In this document: positions 21,977 through 32,427 of the stretch, in pieces
Position numbering within the stretch: the stretch's first letter is position 1
How the letters are laid out: every line of letters begins with the position of its first letter
Source: Rhodococcus tukisamuensis NBRC 100609
GTDB lineage: Bacteria > Actinomycetota > Actinomycetes > Mycobacteriales > Mycobacteriaceae
Direction: 5' to 3'
Assembly: GCF_001894985.1 (NCBI RefSeq)
Contig: NZ_BCXG01000011.1
Coordinates: 82,778-146,777 of the forward strand
DNA length: 64,000 bases
Made by a program: the position numbers and the translations under genes
Notes under the pieces: model-generated
The model's database searches: none
Told to the model about the DNA's origin: nothing
The model's input: the letters and a program-made list of their open reading frames with translations, nothing else

Positions 21977-22567
21977 ATGTCTAACGAAGTCAACCGTCTC
22001 GAAGCCGCTGTCCGTACCGAGTTCGGCAAGGGTGCCGCCCGCCGCGCCCGTCGTGACGGCCTGGTCCCCGCCGTCCTGTACGGCCACCAGACCGAGCCGC
22101 AGCACCTCTCGCTGAACGCCCGTGACTTCGCCCGCGTCCTGCGCGCCCACGGCACCAACTCGATCCTCACGCTGGACATCGACGGCACCGAGCAGCTCGC
22201 GCTGACCAAGTCGGTCGTCGTGCACCCGATCCGCCGCTACATCGAGCACACCGACCTGCTCATCGTGCAGAAGGGCGAGAAGGTCTCCGTCGAGGTTGCG
22301 ATCGTCCTGGTCGGCACCGCCAAGTCCGACGCCCTGGTCGTCACCGACGTCGACACCATCAAGCTCGAGGCCGACGCCCTCAACATCCCGGACCAGATCG
22401 AGGTCTCGATCGAGGGCGCCGAGGCCGGCACCCAGATCCTGGCCGGCAGCATCGAGCTGCCCGCCGGCTCCACCCTCGCCGACGACGCCGACCTGCTGAT
22501 CGTCAACGTCGTCACCGCCCAGGCGGCCGAGGAGCCCGAGGAAGAGGCCGAGGCCACCGAGGCCTGA
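21977..22567 (+). CDS. rplY: 50S ribosomal protein L25 / general stress protein Ctc
   Basis: Binds 5S rRNA in the large ribosomal subunit. It has 196 residues, the long CTC form with an N-terminal L25 domain ([23 protein letters not shown]) and a C-terminal TL5-type beta domain, finishing in an acidic Glu/Ala tail. The ATG at 21977 follows TAGGAG at good spacing. A leader of about 225 bp separates it from egtE and holds its promoter, which I could not place firmly. It pairs with pth downstream, a conserved bacterial order. Confidence 0.96.
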   Translation: MSNEVNRLEAAVRTEFGKGAARRARRDGLVPAVLYGHQTEPQHLSLNARDFARVLRAHGTNSILTLDIDGTEQLALTKSVVVHPIRRYIEHTDLLIVQKGEKVSVEVAIVLVGTAKSDALVVTDVDTIKLEADALNIPDQIEVSIEGAEAGTQILAGSIELPAGSTLADDADLLIVNVVTAQAAEEPEEEAEATEA

Positions 22568-22604
22568 GTCATCGGCCCGCACCCATCAGTGCAGCGCTAA
22601 CGTG

Positions 22605-22640
22605 AGCGGCGCGCCGTCCCGACAGGGGTGGCGCGCCGCT
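22605..22640 (+). terminator. Hairpin between rplY and pth (attenuator or terminator)
   Basis: Inverted repeat AGCGGCGCGCC at 22605-22615 and GGCGCGCCGCT at 22630-22640, an 11-bp GC-rich stem followed by only a short T pair. It may reduce read-through from rplY into pth. Its position argues against the earlier GTG (22602) being the pth start. Confidence 0.5.
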
Positions 22641-22682
22641 TTCCGTGTGCGGCCTGCCCCTACCACCGAGAGAACCGAAGCG

Positions 22683-23279
22683 TTGAGCGTGAACACCGCG
22701 TCGAGCGAGCCCCAGGGCCCCGCCCTGGTCGTCGGGCTGGGCAACCCCGGACCCCAGTACGAACGCACCCGGCACAACATCGGCTTCCTGGTCGTCGAGG
22801 CGCTCGCCGCCCGCGAGCGCGCCAACTTCAGCCTGCACAAGAAGAGCGGCGCCGACGCCGTCACCGTGCGGGTCGCCGGCCGTCAGGTCATCCTCGCCAA
22901 GCCCCGCTCCTACATGAACCTCTCCGGCAAACCCGTCGCGGCGCTGGCCCGGTTCTTCTCCGTCGATCCCGCGGACATCGTGGTGGTCCACGACGAACTG
23001 GACCTGGACTTCGGGACGCTGCGGCTCAAACTCGGCGGCGGCGAAGGCGGGCACAACGGCCTGCGCTCGATCTCGCAGGCGATCGGCACCAAGGACTACC
23101 TGCGGGTGCGCGTCGGGATCGGCCGCCCCCCGGGCCGGATGGACCCGGCCGACTACGTGCTCAAGCCGTTCTCCTCGGTCGAGCGCAAGGAGCTGGACCT
23201 GAACTGCGAGGAGGCGGCGGACGCCGTCGAGCTGCTGCTGCGCGTCGGGCTCGAGGCCGCGCAGAACCGGCTGCACTGA
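22683..23279 (+). CDS. pth: Peptidyl-tRNA hydrolase
   Basis: Recycles peptidyl-tRNA by hydrolysing the ester to the nascent peptide. About 198 residues from the TTG at 22683, which has GAGAGA nine bases upstream; GTG 22689 is an equal-frame alternative two codons later. Family motifs are present: [20 protein letters not shown] with the catalytic His, [21 protein letters not shown] and [12 protein letters not shown]. It lies just downstream of rplY and is probably co-transcribed with it. Confidence 0.95.
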   Translation: MSVNTASSEPQGPALVVGLGNPGPQYERTRHNIGFLVVEALAARERANFSLHKKSGADAVTVRVAGRQVILAKPRSYMNLSGKPVAALARFFSVDPADIVVVHDELDLDFGTLRLKLGGGEGGHNGLRSISQAIGTKDYLRVRVGIGRPPGRMDPADYVLKPFSSVERKELDLNCEEAADAVELLLRVGLEAAQNRLH

Positions 23280-23317
23280 GGCAAACCCCGGAGAGGACAA
23301 ACCCCGGAGGGCGGGAG

Positions 23318-24952
23318 TCAGCCGCCGATCAGCGCGATCGAGTTGGCCCGGCGCAGCTTCCCCGACGACGTCTTCGGGATCGACCCCGGCCCCAGCACCG
23401 CGACCGTCCGCGGCCGCGCCCCCACCTCGGCGACGACGGCGTGCGTGACCTCGTGCTCGATGCGCCGGACCTCGTCCGGCTGGTCGATGTCGTTGGTCTC
23501 GACCGCGACCGCGAAGCCCTCCCGCTTCTGCCCGGCGTCGAGCCTGATCGCGACGGCGTTGCCGGGCCGTACCCCCCGCACCGAGCCGGCGGCCCGCTCG
23601 ATGTCGGTGGGGTAGATGTTCCGCCCACCCATGATGATCACGTCCTTGACGCGGCCGCACACCACCACCAGGCCATCCTCGGTGAAGTAGCCGACGTCGC
23701 CGGTGCTGATCCAGCCGTCGGCGTCCTGGGTGGGCTGCGGACCGTCCACCGTCAGGTATCCCGACGTCACGGACGCGCCGCGCAGTTCGATGATCCCGAC
23801 GCCGCGCGGCGGCAGTTCCTGCCCGTCCTCCCCCACCACACGCCCCTCGAGCCCGGACACCAAAGTCCCCAGCGTCGGGAGGCGGCGGGCGTTGCTGCGC
23901 CGCGACGGCACCGCCATGCCGCCCGCCTCGAGCAGGTCCGGGTCCACCAGGTCCAGCACCATCCCCAGTCCGGGCTCGGCCAGCGAGACCGCGAGGGTGA
24001 CCTCCGCCATCCCGTACGTCGGCGCGAGCGCCATCGGGTCCAGCCCGAAACGGGCGCCCGCCTCCGCGAACGCGATCAGCGTGTCGGGGTCGACGGGCTC
24101 GGCACCGTTGAGCAGGCAGCGCATCGTCGACAGGTCGACGGCACCGTCCTCGGCCAGCGCGAGCCGGTGCGCGAGCACGGAGTAGGCGAAGTTCGGTGCG
24201 GCGGTGACGGCGCCGCGGTACTTCCCCATCAGCTCGGCCCACAGGATCGGGGCGTGCAGGAAGTCGAGCGGGGTGATGGACACGACCTCCGCACCGAACA
24301 GCATGGGGACGGTGAGAAACCCGATCATGCCCATGTCGTGGAAGAGCGGCAGCCAGCTGATCATCACGTCCTGCTCGGGACTGATCTTGAGCCGGTCGAG
24401 CATGGCGCAGGCGTTCGCGTTCAGGTTGGCGTGAGTGAGCCGCACCGCCTTGGGCGAGCCGGTGGATCCGGAGGTCAGCTGCTGGACCACGACGTCGGAC
24501 TCCGCGGTCTCGACCGGGTCGGTGTCGGGTCCCGCGCGCAGGTGGTCGATCGTGACCACCCGGACGCCGCGCTCCGCCAGCAGCGGCACCGCCGCCTCGA
24601 ACGGCGCGCCCACGATCACCGCCGACGCCGTGATCATCCCGATCACCGTCTCGGTGTCGCGGGTCCAGACGGACAGGTCGGTGCGGGGCGTCGGCTGGTG
24701 CAGCATCGTCAGGGACGCGCCCCGCATCCAGGTGGCCTGACAGACCGGCGCGATGTCCACCGGCATCCCCGCCAGGACTCCGATGGTGTCGCCGTGCCCG
24801 ATCCCCGCCGCGGCCAGCCCGCCCGCCATCCGGCGGGCCTGCCGGTGGATCTCGCCCCAGGTCTGCCGTAGCGGAACGTCGGGCTCGCCCGTGACCAGTC
24901 CGCGCGTGCTGGTCGTCGCGGTCGCATACATCACTTCGGTGAACTTGCTCAT
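23318..24952 (-). CDS. Fatty acyl-AMP/CoA ligase (FadD, FAAL-like)
   Basis: ANL-superfamily enzyme that adenylates a fatty acid and passes it to CoA or to an acyl carrier protein. It has 544 residues; the ATG at 24952 follows GGAGGG. Motifs are P-loop [56 protein letters not shown] and a C-terminal [10 protein letters not shown] lysine. The HDMG and [11 protein letters not shown] segments resemble fatty acyl-AMP ligases more than ordinary acyl-CoA synthetases, but I cannot confirm the FAAL-specific insertion. No polyketide synthase partner is adjacent. It is divergent from prfC and convergent with pth. Confidence 0.85.
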   Translation of the reverse strand: MSKFTEVMYATATTSTRGLVTGEPDVPLRQTWGEIHRQARRMAGGLAAAGIGHGDTIGVLAGMPVDIAPVCQATWMRGASLTMLHQPTPRTDLSVWTRDTETVIGMITASAVIVGAPFEAAVPLLAERGVRVVTIDHLRAGPDTDPVETAESDVVVQQLTSGSTGSPKAVRLTHANLNANACAMLDRLKISPEQDVMISWLPLFHDMGMIGFLTVPMLFGAEVVSITPLDFLHAPILWAELMGKYRGAVTAAPNFAYSVLAHRLALAEDGAVDLSTMRCLLNGAEPVDPDTLIAFAEAGARFGLDPMALAPTYGMAEVTLAVSLAEPGLGMVLDLVDPDLLEAGGMAVPSRRSNARRLPTLGTLVSGLEGRVVGEDGQELPPRGVGIIELRGASVTSGYLTVDGPQPTQDADGWISTGDVGYFTEDGLVVVCGRVKDVIIMGGRNIYPTDIERAAGSVRGVRPGNAVAIRLDAGQKREGFAVAVETNDIDQPDEVRRIEHEVTHAVVAEVGARPRTVAVLGPGSIPKTSSGKLRRANSIALIGG

Positions 24953-24993
24953 GGCAATCCCTCCAGATGTATAAGCGGAATCCGGCTCGTGGT

Positions 24994-25005
24994 GTTACAC
25001 GTAAC
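24994..25005. promoter_or_regulatory. Palindrome GTTACACGTAAC upstream of fadD, candidate TetR-type operator
   Basis: A perfect 12-bp palindrome lies 42 bp upstream of the fadD start in the fadD/prfC divergent region. Placement and form suit a TetR-family repressor of fatty-acid genes, but no regulator gene is next to it. Confidence 0.35.
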
Positions 25006-25116
25006 GCGGCCTCCGCTGGTTCGCTGGATCTCCCGATCGTCCTCCTCGGCGGCACAGGTACGCTGGAGTACTGGCGTTTCACCAGGTATCGAGCTGCCCG
25101 TCGCTCGGGCCGTGAC

Positions 25117-25157
25117 CGTCTGTTGTCTGCAAACGTCTCTTGTCTGTAACCGTCTCC
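25117..25157 (+). repeat. Imperfect 17-bp tandem repeats in the prfC leader
   Basis: CGTCTGTTGTCTGCAAA (25117-25133) is followed directly by CGTCTCTTGTCTGTAAC (25134-25150) and the start of a third copy, CGTCTCC. They end 15 bases before the prfC start codon, next to its AGGA site, so they lie in the leader or promoter. Confidence 0.6.
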
Positions 25158-25172
25158 AGTTAGGAACCCCCG

Positions 25173-26864
25173 GTGACCACCGAGCCCGTGTCGGAGCCCG
25201 CCACCTCGTCCCCCGGCACCACCGAGGCCGCGCCGACCGCCAAGTCGGCGAAGGCCCTGGCCGGGGAGGCCACCCGGCGACGTACCTTCGCGGTCATCTC
25301 GCATCCCGACGCCGGCAAGTCGACGCTCACCGAGGCCCTCGCGCTGCACGCGAAGATGATCTCCGAGGCCGGCGCGGTGCATGGGAAGGCCGGGCGCAAG
25401 TCCACGGTCTCCGACTGGATGGAGATGGAGAAGGCCCGCGGCATCTCCGTCAGCTCCACCGCGCTGCAGTTCAACTACAAGTCCCCCGAGACCGACCCGG
25501 CCGACGAACCGAACGTCATCAACCTGGTCGACACCCCGGGCCACTCCGACTTCTCCGAGGACACCTACCGCGTGCTCACCGCGGTCGACGCGGCCGTGAT
25601 GCTGATCGACGCCGCGAAGGGCCTCGAGCCGCAGACCCTCAAGCTGTTCCAGGTGTGCCGCCACCGCGGCATCCCGGTGGTCACCGTCATCAACAAGTGG
25701 GACCGGCCGGGCCAGTCGCCGCTCGAACTGCTCGACGAGATCAGCAACCGGATCGGGCTCACCCCGACGCCGCTGTACTGGCCGGTCGGCATCGCCGGGG
25801 ACTTCCGCGGGCTGCTGCGGCGCGGCGAGGACGGCGCCGCGCAGGAGTACATCCGCTTCACCCGCACCGCGGGCGGCGCCAAGATCGCCCCCGAGGAGAT
25901 CCTCGACGCCGACGCGGCGGCCGCGCGCGACGGCGACGAGTGGGAGACCGCCGTCGAGGAGAGCGAACTGCTCTCCGCCAGCGGACAGGACCACGACCAG
26001 GAGATGTTCCTGGCCGGGCAGACCTCCCCGGTGATCTTCGCGTCCGCGATGCTGAACTTCGGGGTCCGGCAGATCCTCGACACCCTGGTCACCCTCGCCC
26101 CGGCACCGGGACCGCGCACCGATCTCAAGGGCCAGGACCGGGTGGTCACCGACCCGTTCAGCGCCGTCGTGTTCAAGGTGCAGGCGGGCATGGACACCGC
26201 GCACCGCGACCGCCTCGCGTTCATGCGGATCGTCTCCGGCGTCTTCGAGCGCGGCATGGTCGTCACCCACGCGCAGACCGGCAAGCCGTTCACCACCAAG
26301 TACGCGCAGACCGTGTTCGGCCGCGAACGCTCCACCGTCGAGTCCGCCTTCCCCGGCGACGTCGTCGGACTGGTCAACGCGACGGCGCTGGCGCCCGGCC
26401 ACACCCTGTACACGGACAAGAAGGTGGAGTTCCCGCCGATCCCCTCGTTCGCCCCGGAGCACTTCTCGGTGCTGCGCGCGGAGAGCGCCAGCAAGTACAA
26501 GCAGTTCCGCCGCGCCGTCGAACAGCTCGACTCCGAGGGCGTCGTGCAGATCCTGCGCAACGACCTTCGCGGCGACGCGTCGCCCGTCATGGCGGCCGTC
26601 GGCCCGATGCAGTTCGAGGTGGTCGCGGCGCGGATGAAGGCCGAGTTCTCGGTGGAGGCCCGGATGGAGGGCCTGCCCTACCAGCTGGCCCGCCGCACCG
26701 ACGCCGCGTCCGAGGTCGAGCTCAACCGTCAGCGCGGTGTCGAGGTGTTCACCCGCTCCGACGGCGCGCTGCTCGCACTGGTCAGCGACAAGTGGCGGCT
26801 GCAGTACATCCAGAAGGAGCACCCGGAGCTCACCCTGGAACCGCTTGTCGCGACCGCCGACTGA
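25173..26864 (+). CDS. prfC: Peptide chain release factor 3 (translational GTPase)
   Basis: GTPase that removes RF1/RF2 from the ribosome after termination. It has 563 residues from GTG 25173, preceded by TTAGGA. G motifs are SHPDAGKST (G1), LVDTPGHSDF (G3) and INKWD (G4). The N-terminal 35 residues before G1 are a low-complexity Thr/Ala/Pro extension. The C-terminus carries elongation-factor domain II and the RF3-specific domain (RGVEVFTRSDGALLALVSD). It is monocistronic or read together with the receiver-domain gene 24 bp downstream. Confidence 0.95.
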   Translation: MTTEPVSEPATSSPGTTEAAPTAKSAKALAGEATRRRTFAVISHPDAGKSTLTEALALHAKMISEAGAVHGKAGRKSTVSDWMEMEKARGISVSSTALQFNYKSPETDPADEPNVINLVDTPGHSDFSEDTYRVLTAVDAAVMLIDAAKGLEPQTLKLFQVCRHRGIPVVTVINKWDRPGQSPLELLDEISNRIGLTPTPLYWPVGIAGDFRGLLRRGEDGAAQEYIRFTRTAGGAKIAPEEILDADAAAARDGDEWETAVEESELLSASGQDHDQEMFLAGQTSPVIFASAMLNFGVRQILDTLVTLAPAPGPRTDLKGQDRVVTDPFSAVVFKVQAGMDTAHRDRLAFMRIVSGVFERGMVVTHAQTGKPFTTKYAQTVFGRERSTVESAFPGDVVGLVNATALAPGHTLYTDKKVEFPPIPSFAPEHFSVLRAESASKYKQFRRAVEQLDSEGVVQILRNDLRGDASPVMAAVGPMQFEVVAARMKAEFSVEARMEGLPYQLARRTDAASEVELNRQRGVEVFTRSDGALLALVSDKWRLQYIQKEHPELTLEPLVATAD

Positions 26865-26888
26865 CACTTCGCGTCGTAGCATCGGGCC

Positions 26889-27302
26889 GTGACCGACTCC
26901 GCTCGTAGTCCCGGCTCGCTTCGCGTCCTCGTGTACAGCAACGACAAGACCGTCCGCGAGGCGGTGGTGCTGGCCCTGGGCACCCGCCCGGACCCCGACC
27001 TGCCGGAGCTGGAGTTCGTCGAGGTGGCGACCGCACCGGTGGTGATCGAGCGGCTCGACGCGGGCGGCGTCGATCTCGCGATCCTGGACGGCGAGGCGAC
27101 GCCTGCCGGCGGCATGGGGATCGCCAAGCAGCTCAAGGACGAGATCGACCCGTGCCCGCCGATCCTGGTGCTGATCGGCCGAGCCGACGACGCCTGGCTG
27201 GCCAACTGGTCGCGGGCCGAGGCCACGGTCGCGCACCCGATCGACCCGCTGCGGCTGGCCGAGACCGCGGTCGCGCTGCTGCGCACCCGCCTGCCCGCGT
27301 AG
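26889..27302 (+). CDS. Degenerate response-regulator receiver-domain protein (Rv3143-like)
   Basis: Stand-alone CheY-like domain of 137 residues with no output domain; GTG start. The phospho-acceptor Asp is present (DLAILDGEATPAGG). The usual Asp pair after strand 1 is reduced to SND, and the conserved Lys of the KP motif is His (VAHPIDPLRL), so ordinary two-component phosphorylation is doubtful. M. tuberculosis has a similar stand-alone receiver, Rv3143, close to its nuo operon; the same placement here suggests a conserved functional link with complex I. It lies 24 bp after prfC and about 150 bp before nuoA. Confidence 0.8.
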   Translation: MTDSARSPGSLRVLVYSNDKTVREAVVLALGTRPDPDLPELEFVEVATAPVVIERLDAGGVDLAILDGEATPAGGMGIAKQLKDEIDPCPPILVLIGRADDAWLANWSRAEATVAHPIDPLRLAETAVALLRTRLPA

Positions 27303-27450
27303 CGACCGGCAGCCCGGGCGACCGGGCTTCGACGCGCCGTCGACGATCGAAGCCGACCTGCCCGCGGCGACGGCGGTAGCGTGTGTGTCACAGCTCACGA
27401 TCACACGTGAATCGGGTGGTCAGGCTCCCGCGGAGAGGAGTTCGACGGAC
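27303..27450 (+). promoter_or_regulatory. Probable nuo operon promoter region
   Basis: This 148-bp gap precedes nuoA and must carry the operon promoter unless transcription reads in from the receiver gene. Around 27383-27406 the half sites GTGTG and CACAC frame an imperfect palindrome that vaguely resembles a CRP-type site, and TAGCGT at about 27376 could serve as a -10. Both assignments are weak. Confidence 0.3.
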
Positions 27451-27831
27451 ATGAACGTCTACCTGCCGATCCTCGTCCTGGGCACGATCGCCGCCGCCTT
27501 CGCACTCGTCTCGGTGGTCCTCGCGTCCGTCGTCGGCCCGCGCCGCGACAACCGCGCCAAGCTCGACGCCTACGAGTGCGGCATCGACCCGACGCCGGAG
27601 CAGCCGGACGGCGGCGGCCGCGGGGCCGGCGGCCAGCGCATCCCGGTGAAGTTCTACCTGACGGCGATGTTGTTCATCATCTTCGACATCGAGATCGTCT
27701 TCCTCTACCCGTGGGCCGTCCACTTCGACGCGCTCGGGGTCTTCGGCTTCGCCGCGATGGCGCTGTTCATCTTCAACGTCTCGGTCGCCTACGCCTACGA
27801 GTGGAAGCGGGGCGGGCTCAGCTGGGATTAG
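27451..27831 (+). CDS. nuoA: NADH-quinone oxidoreductase subunit A
   Basis: Membrane subunit of respiratory complex I, 126 residues with three transmembrane segments. The start MNVYLPILVLG matches the family; AGGAG lies about ten bases upstream. The conserved loop YECGIDP and the acidic segment FIIFDIEIVFLYPWA are present. First gene of the nuo operon. Confidence 0.96.
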   Translation: MNVYLPILVLGTIAAAFALVSVVLASVVGPRRDNRAKLDAYECGIDPTPEQPDGGGRGAGGQRIPVKFYLTAMLFIIFDIEIVFLYPWAVHFDALGVFGFAAMALFIFNVSVAYAYEWKRGGLSWD

Positions 27832-27832
27832 G

Positions 27833-27860
27833 TCTTCTCTGACAGATCTTCTCTGACAGG
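27833..27860 (+). repeat. Tandem 14-bp direct repeat between nuoA and nuoB
   Basis: TCTTCTCTGACAGA (27833-27846) is followed immediately by TCTTCTCTGACAGG (27847-27860), thirteen of fourteen bases identical. It starts one base after the nuoA stop and is the only sizeable gap (54 bp) inside the otherwise overlapping nuo operon. Confidence 0.8.
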
Positions 27861-27885
27861 GGATTTGAAGAAAGTGAGGTCGAGG

Positions 27886-28440
27886 ATGGGTCTCGAGGAA
27901 AAGCTGCCGAGCGGATTCCTGCTGACCACTGTCGAGTCGCTGGCGGGGTACGCCCGGAAGGGCTCGCTGTGGCCCGCGACCTTCGGCCTCGCCTGCTGCG
28001 CGATCGAGATGATGGCCACCGCGGCCGGCCGCTACGACATCGCCCGGTTCGGCATGGAGGCCTTCCGCGCCTCACCGCGCCAGGCCGACCTGCTGATCGT
28101 CGCCGGCCGGGTCAGCCAGAAGATGGCCCCGGTACTGCGGCAGGTCTACGACCAGATGGCGGAACCGAAGTGGGTCCTCGCGATGGGCGTGTGTGCCTCG
28201 TCCGGTGGCATGTTCAACAACTACGCGATCCTGCAGGGCGTCGACCACATCGTCCCCGTCGACATCTACCTGCCCGGGTGCCCGCCGCGACCCGAGGCGC
28301 TGCTCAACGCGATCATCACGCTGCACGAGAAGATCCAGCAGATGCCGCTCGGGGTCAACCGGGACGAGGCGGTACGGGCGGCCGAGCAGGCCGCGCTGGC
28401 GTCCACGCCCACGTTCGCGGTGAAGGGGTTGCTGCGATGA
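27886..28440 (+). CDS. nuoB: NADH-quinone oxidoreductase subunit B
   Basis: Peripheral-arm subunit carrying the terminal iron-sulfur cluster N2 next to the quinone site. It has 184 residues from ATG 27886 ([10 protein letters not shown]), which follows a GAGG-rich stretch; an earlier in-frame ATG-like codon (27865) lacks a good site. Cluster ligands are visible as the tandem Cys in [16 protein letters not shown] and LPGCPPRPE. The stop overlaps the nuoC ATG. Confidence 0.96.
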   Translation: MGLEEKLPSGFLLTTVESLAGYARKGSLWPATFGLACCAIEMMATAAGRYDIARFGMEAFRASPRQADLLIVAGRVSQKMAPVLRQVYDQMAEPKWVLAMGVCASSGGMFNNYAILQGVDHIVPVDIYLPGCPPRPEALLNAIITLHEKIQQMPLGVNRDEAVRAAEQAALASTPTFAVKGLLR

Positions 28441-29087
28441 CCGACCAGCGGGGCATGTTCGGGGTGAGCGGTACCGGCGACACGTCCGGGTACGGGCGCC
28501 TGGTCCGGCCGGTCACGCTGCCCGGCGCCACTTCTCGCCCGTACGGCGGGTACTTCGACGACGTCGTCGACACGCTGGCCGCGGCCCTCGCCGAGGTCGG
28601 CGTCGGGTTCGACCAGGCCGTCGAGCAGGTCGTCGTCTTCCGCGACGAGCTGACCCTGCACGTGCGCCGCGAGTTCCTGCCCGAGGTCGCGCAGCGACTG
28701 CGCGACGAACCCGACCTCCGGTTCGAACTGTGCCTCGGGGTCAACGGAGTGCACTACCCGAAGGACGTGGGCCGGGAACTGCACGCGGTCTACCCCCTGC
28801 GGTCGATCACCCTGGGCAGGCTCCTCCGTCTCGAGGTGTCCGTGCCCGACGCCGACCCGCACCTGCCGTCGCTCTACGGGGTGTACCCGACCAACGACTG
28901 GCACGAGCGGGAGACCTACGACTTCTTCGGGATGGTGTTCGACGGCCACCCGTCGTTGACCCGGATCGAGATGCCCGACGACTGGACCGGTCACCCGCAG
29001 CGCAAGGACTACCCGCTCGGCGGGATCCCCGTCGAGTACCAGGGCGCGACGATACCGCCGCCCGACGAGCGGAGGGCGTACAGCTGA
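28437..29087 (+). CDS. nuoC: NADH-quinone oxidoreductase subunit C
   Basis: 30-kDa-type peripheral subunit that docks NuoD, 216 residues. Signature near the C-terminus: [18 protein letters not shown] then [18 protein letters not shown]. The ATG overlaps the nuoB stop (ATGA), and its own stop overlaps the nuoD start by one base. The first 45 residues are a Gly-rich extension typical of actinobacterial NuoC. Confidence 0.96.
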   Translation: MTDQRGMFGVSGTGDTSGYGRLVRPVTLPGATSRPYGGYFDDVVDTLAAALAEVGVGFDQAVEQVVVFRDELTLHVRREFLPEVAQRLRDEPDLRFELCLGVNGVHYPKDVGRELHAVYPLRSITLGRLLRLEVSVPDADPHLPSLYGVYPTNDWHERETYDFFGMVFDGHPSLTRIEMPDDWTGHPQRKDYPLGGIPVEYQGATIPPPDERRAYS

Positions 29088-30378
29088 TGCCTGCGAGTGA
29101 AGTGATCTATACCTCCGGCGGGCAGGACTGGGACGAGATCGTCGATGCCGCACGCGAATCCGGCAACGAACGCATCGTCGTCAACATGGGCCCGCAGCAC
29201 CCGTCGACGCACGGTGTACTCCGCCTCGTCCTGGAACTCGAGGGCGAGACGGTCACCGAGGCGCGCTGCGGCATCGGCTACCTGCACACCGGGATCGAGA
29301 AGAACCTCGAGTACCGCAACTGGACGCAGGCCGTCACCTTCGTCACCCGGATGGACTACCTCTCCCCGTTCTTCAACGAGACCGCCTACTGCCTGGCGGT
29401 GGAGAAGCTGCTCGACGTCACCGACACGATCCCCGAGCGGGCCACCGTCGTCCGCGTGATGCTGATGGAACTCAACCGCATCTCCTCGCACCTGGTGGCG
29501 CTCGGGACCGCGGGCATGGAGATGGGCGCGGTCACCGCGATGATCTTCGGTTTCCGCGAGCGTGAACTGGTACTCGACGTGTTCGAGGCGATCACCGGCC
29601 TGCGGATGAACCACGCCTACATCCGGCCCGGCGGCCTGGCCCAGGACATGCCCGCCGGCTCGGACCGCAAGGTTCGCGAGCTGTTGCAGATCATGCCGAA
29701 CCGGTTGCGGGACATGGAGAATCTCCTCACCGAGAACACGATCTGGAAGGGTCGCAACCAGGGCATCGGCTACCTCGACCTCACCGGCTGCATGGCGCTC
29801 GGCGTCACCGGCCCGGTGCTGCGGGCCACCGGGCTCCCCCACGACCTGCGCCGGGCACAGCCGTACTGCGGCTACGAGAACTACGAGTTCGACGTCGTCA
29901 CCGACACCGGGAACGACTGCTACGGCCGGTACCTGATCCGGATCGGCGAGATGAAGGAGTCGCTGAAGATCGTCGAGCAGTGCCTCGACCGGCTGCAGCC
30001 CGGACCGGTCATGCTGGCGGACAAGAAGATTGCCTGGCCGGCCGACCTGGAGCTGGGGGCCGACGGTCTGGGCCAGTCGGCGGACCACGTGCGCACCATC
30101 ATGGACACCTCCATGGAGGGACTGATCCACCACTTCAAACTGGTCACCGAGGGCATCCGGGTGCCGGCGGGACAGGTGTACACCGCGGTCGAGTCGCCCC
30201 GCGGCGAGCTGGGCGTGCACGTGGTCAGCGACGGCGGCACCCGCCCCTACCGGGTGCACTTCCGCGACCCGTCGTTCACGAATCTGCAGGCCGTCGCCGC
30301 AATGTGCGAGGGGGGCATGGTCTCCGACGTCATCGCGTCGGTCGCCAGCATCGACCCCGTCATGGGAGGGGTGGACCG

Positions 30379-30382
<4 letters not shown>
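29087..30382 (+). CDS. nuoD: NADH-quinone oxidoreductase subunit D
   Basis: 49-kDa-type subunit forming the quinone-binding pocket with NuoB. It has 431 residues. The quinone-site loop reads [15 protein letters not shown], followed by [10 protein letters not shown]; the C-terminus ends DPVMGGVDR as usual. Translationally coupled: starts in TGATG with nuoC and ends in ATGA with nuoE. Confidence 0.97.

Positions 30383-32423
<2,041 letters not shown>

Positions 32424-32427
<4 letters not shown>

Noticed and set aside
22569..27404. Very long minus-strand frame opposite pth, prfC and the receiver gene
   Set aside because: High-GC shadow lacking stops; residues are Arg/Gly/Asp-rich without motifs, and real genes with motifs and ribosome sites occupy the region.
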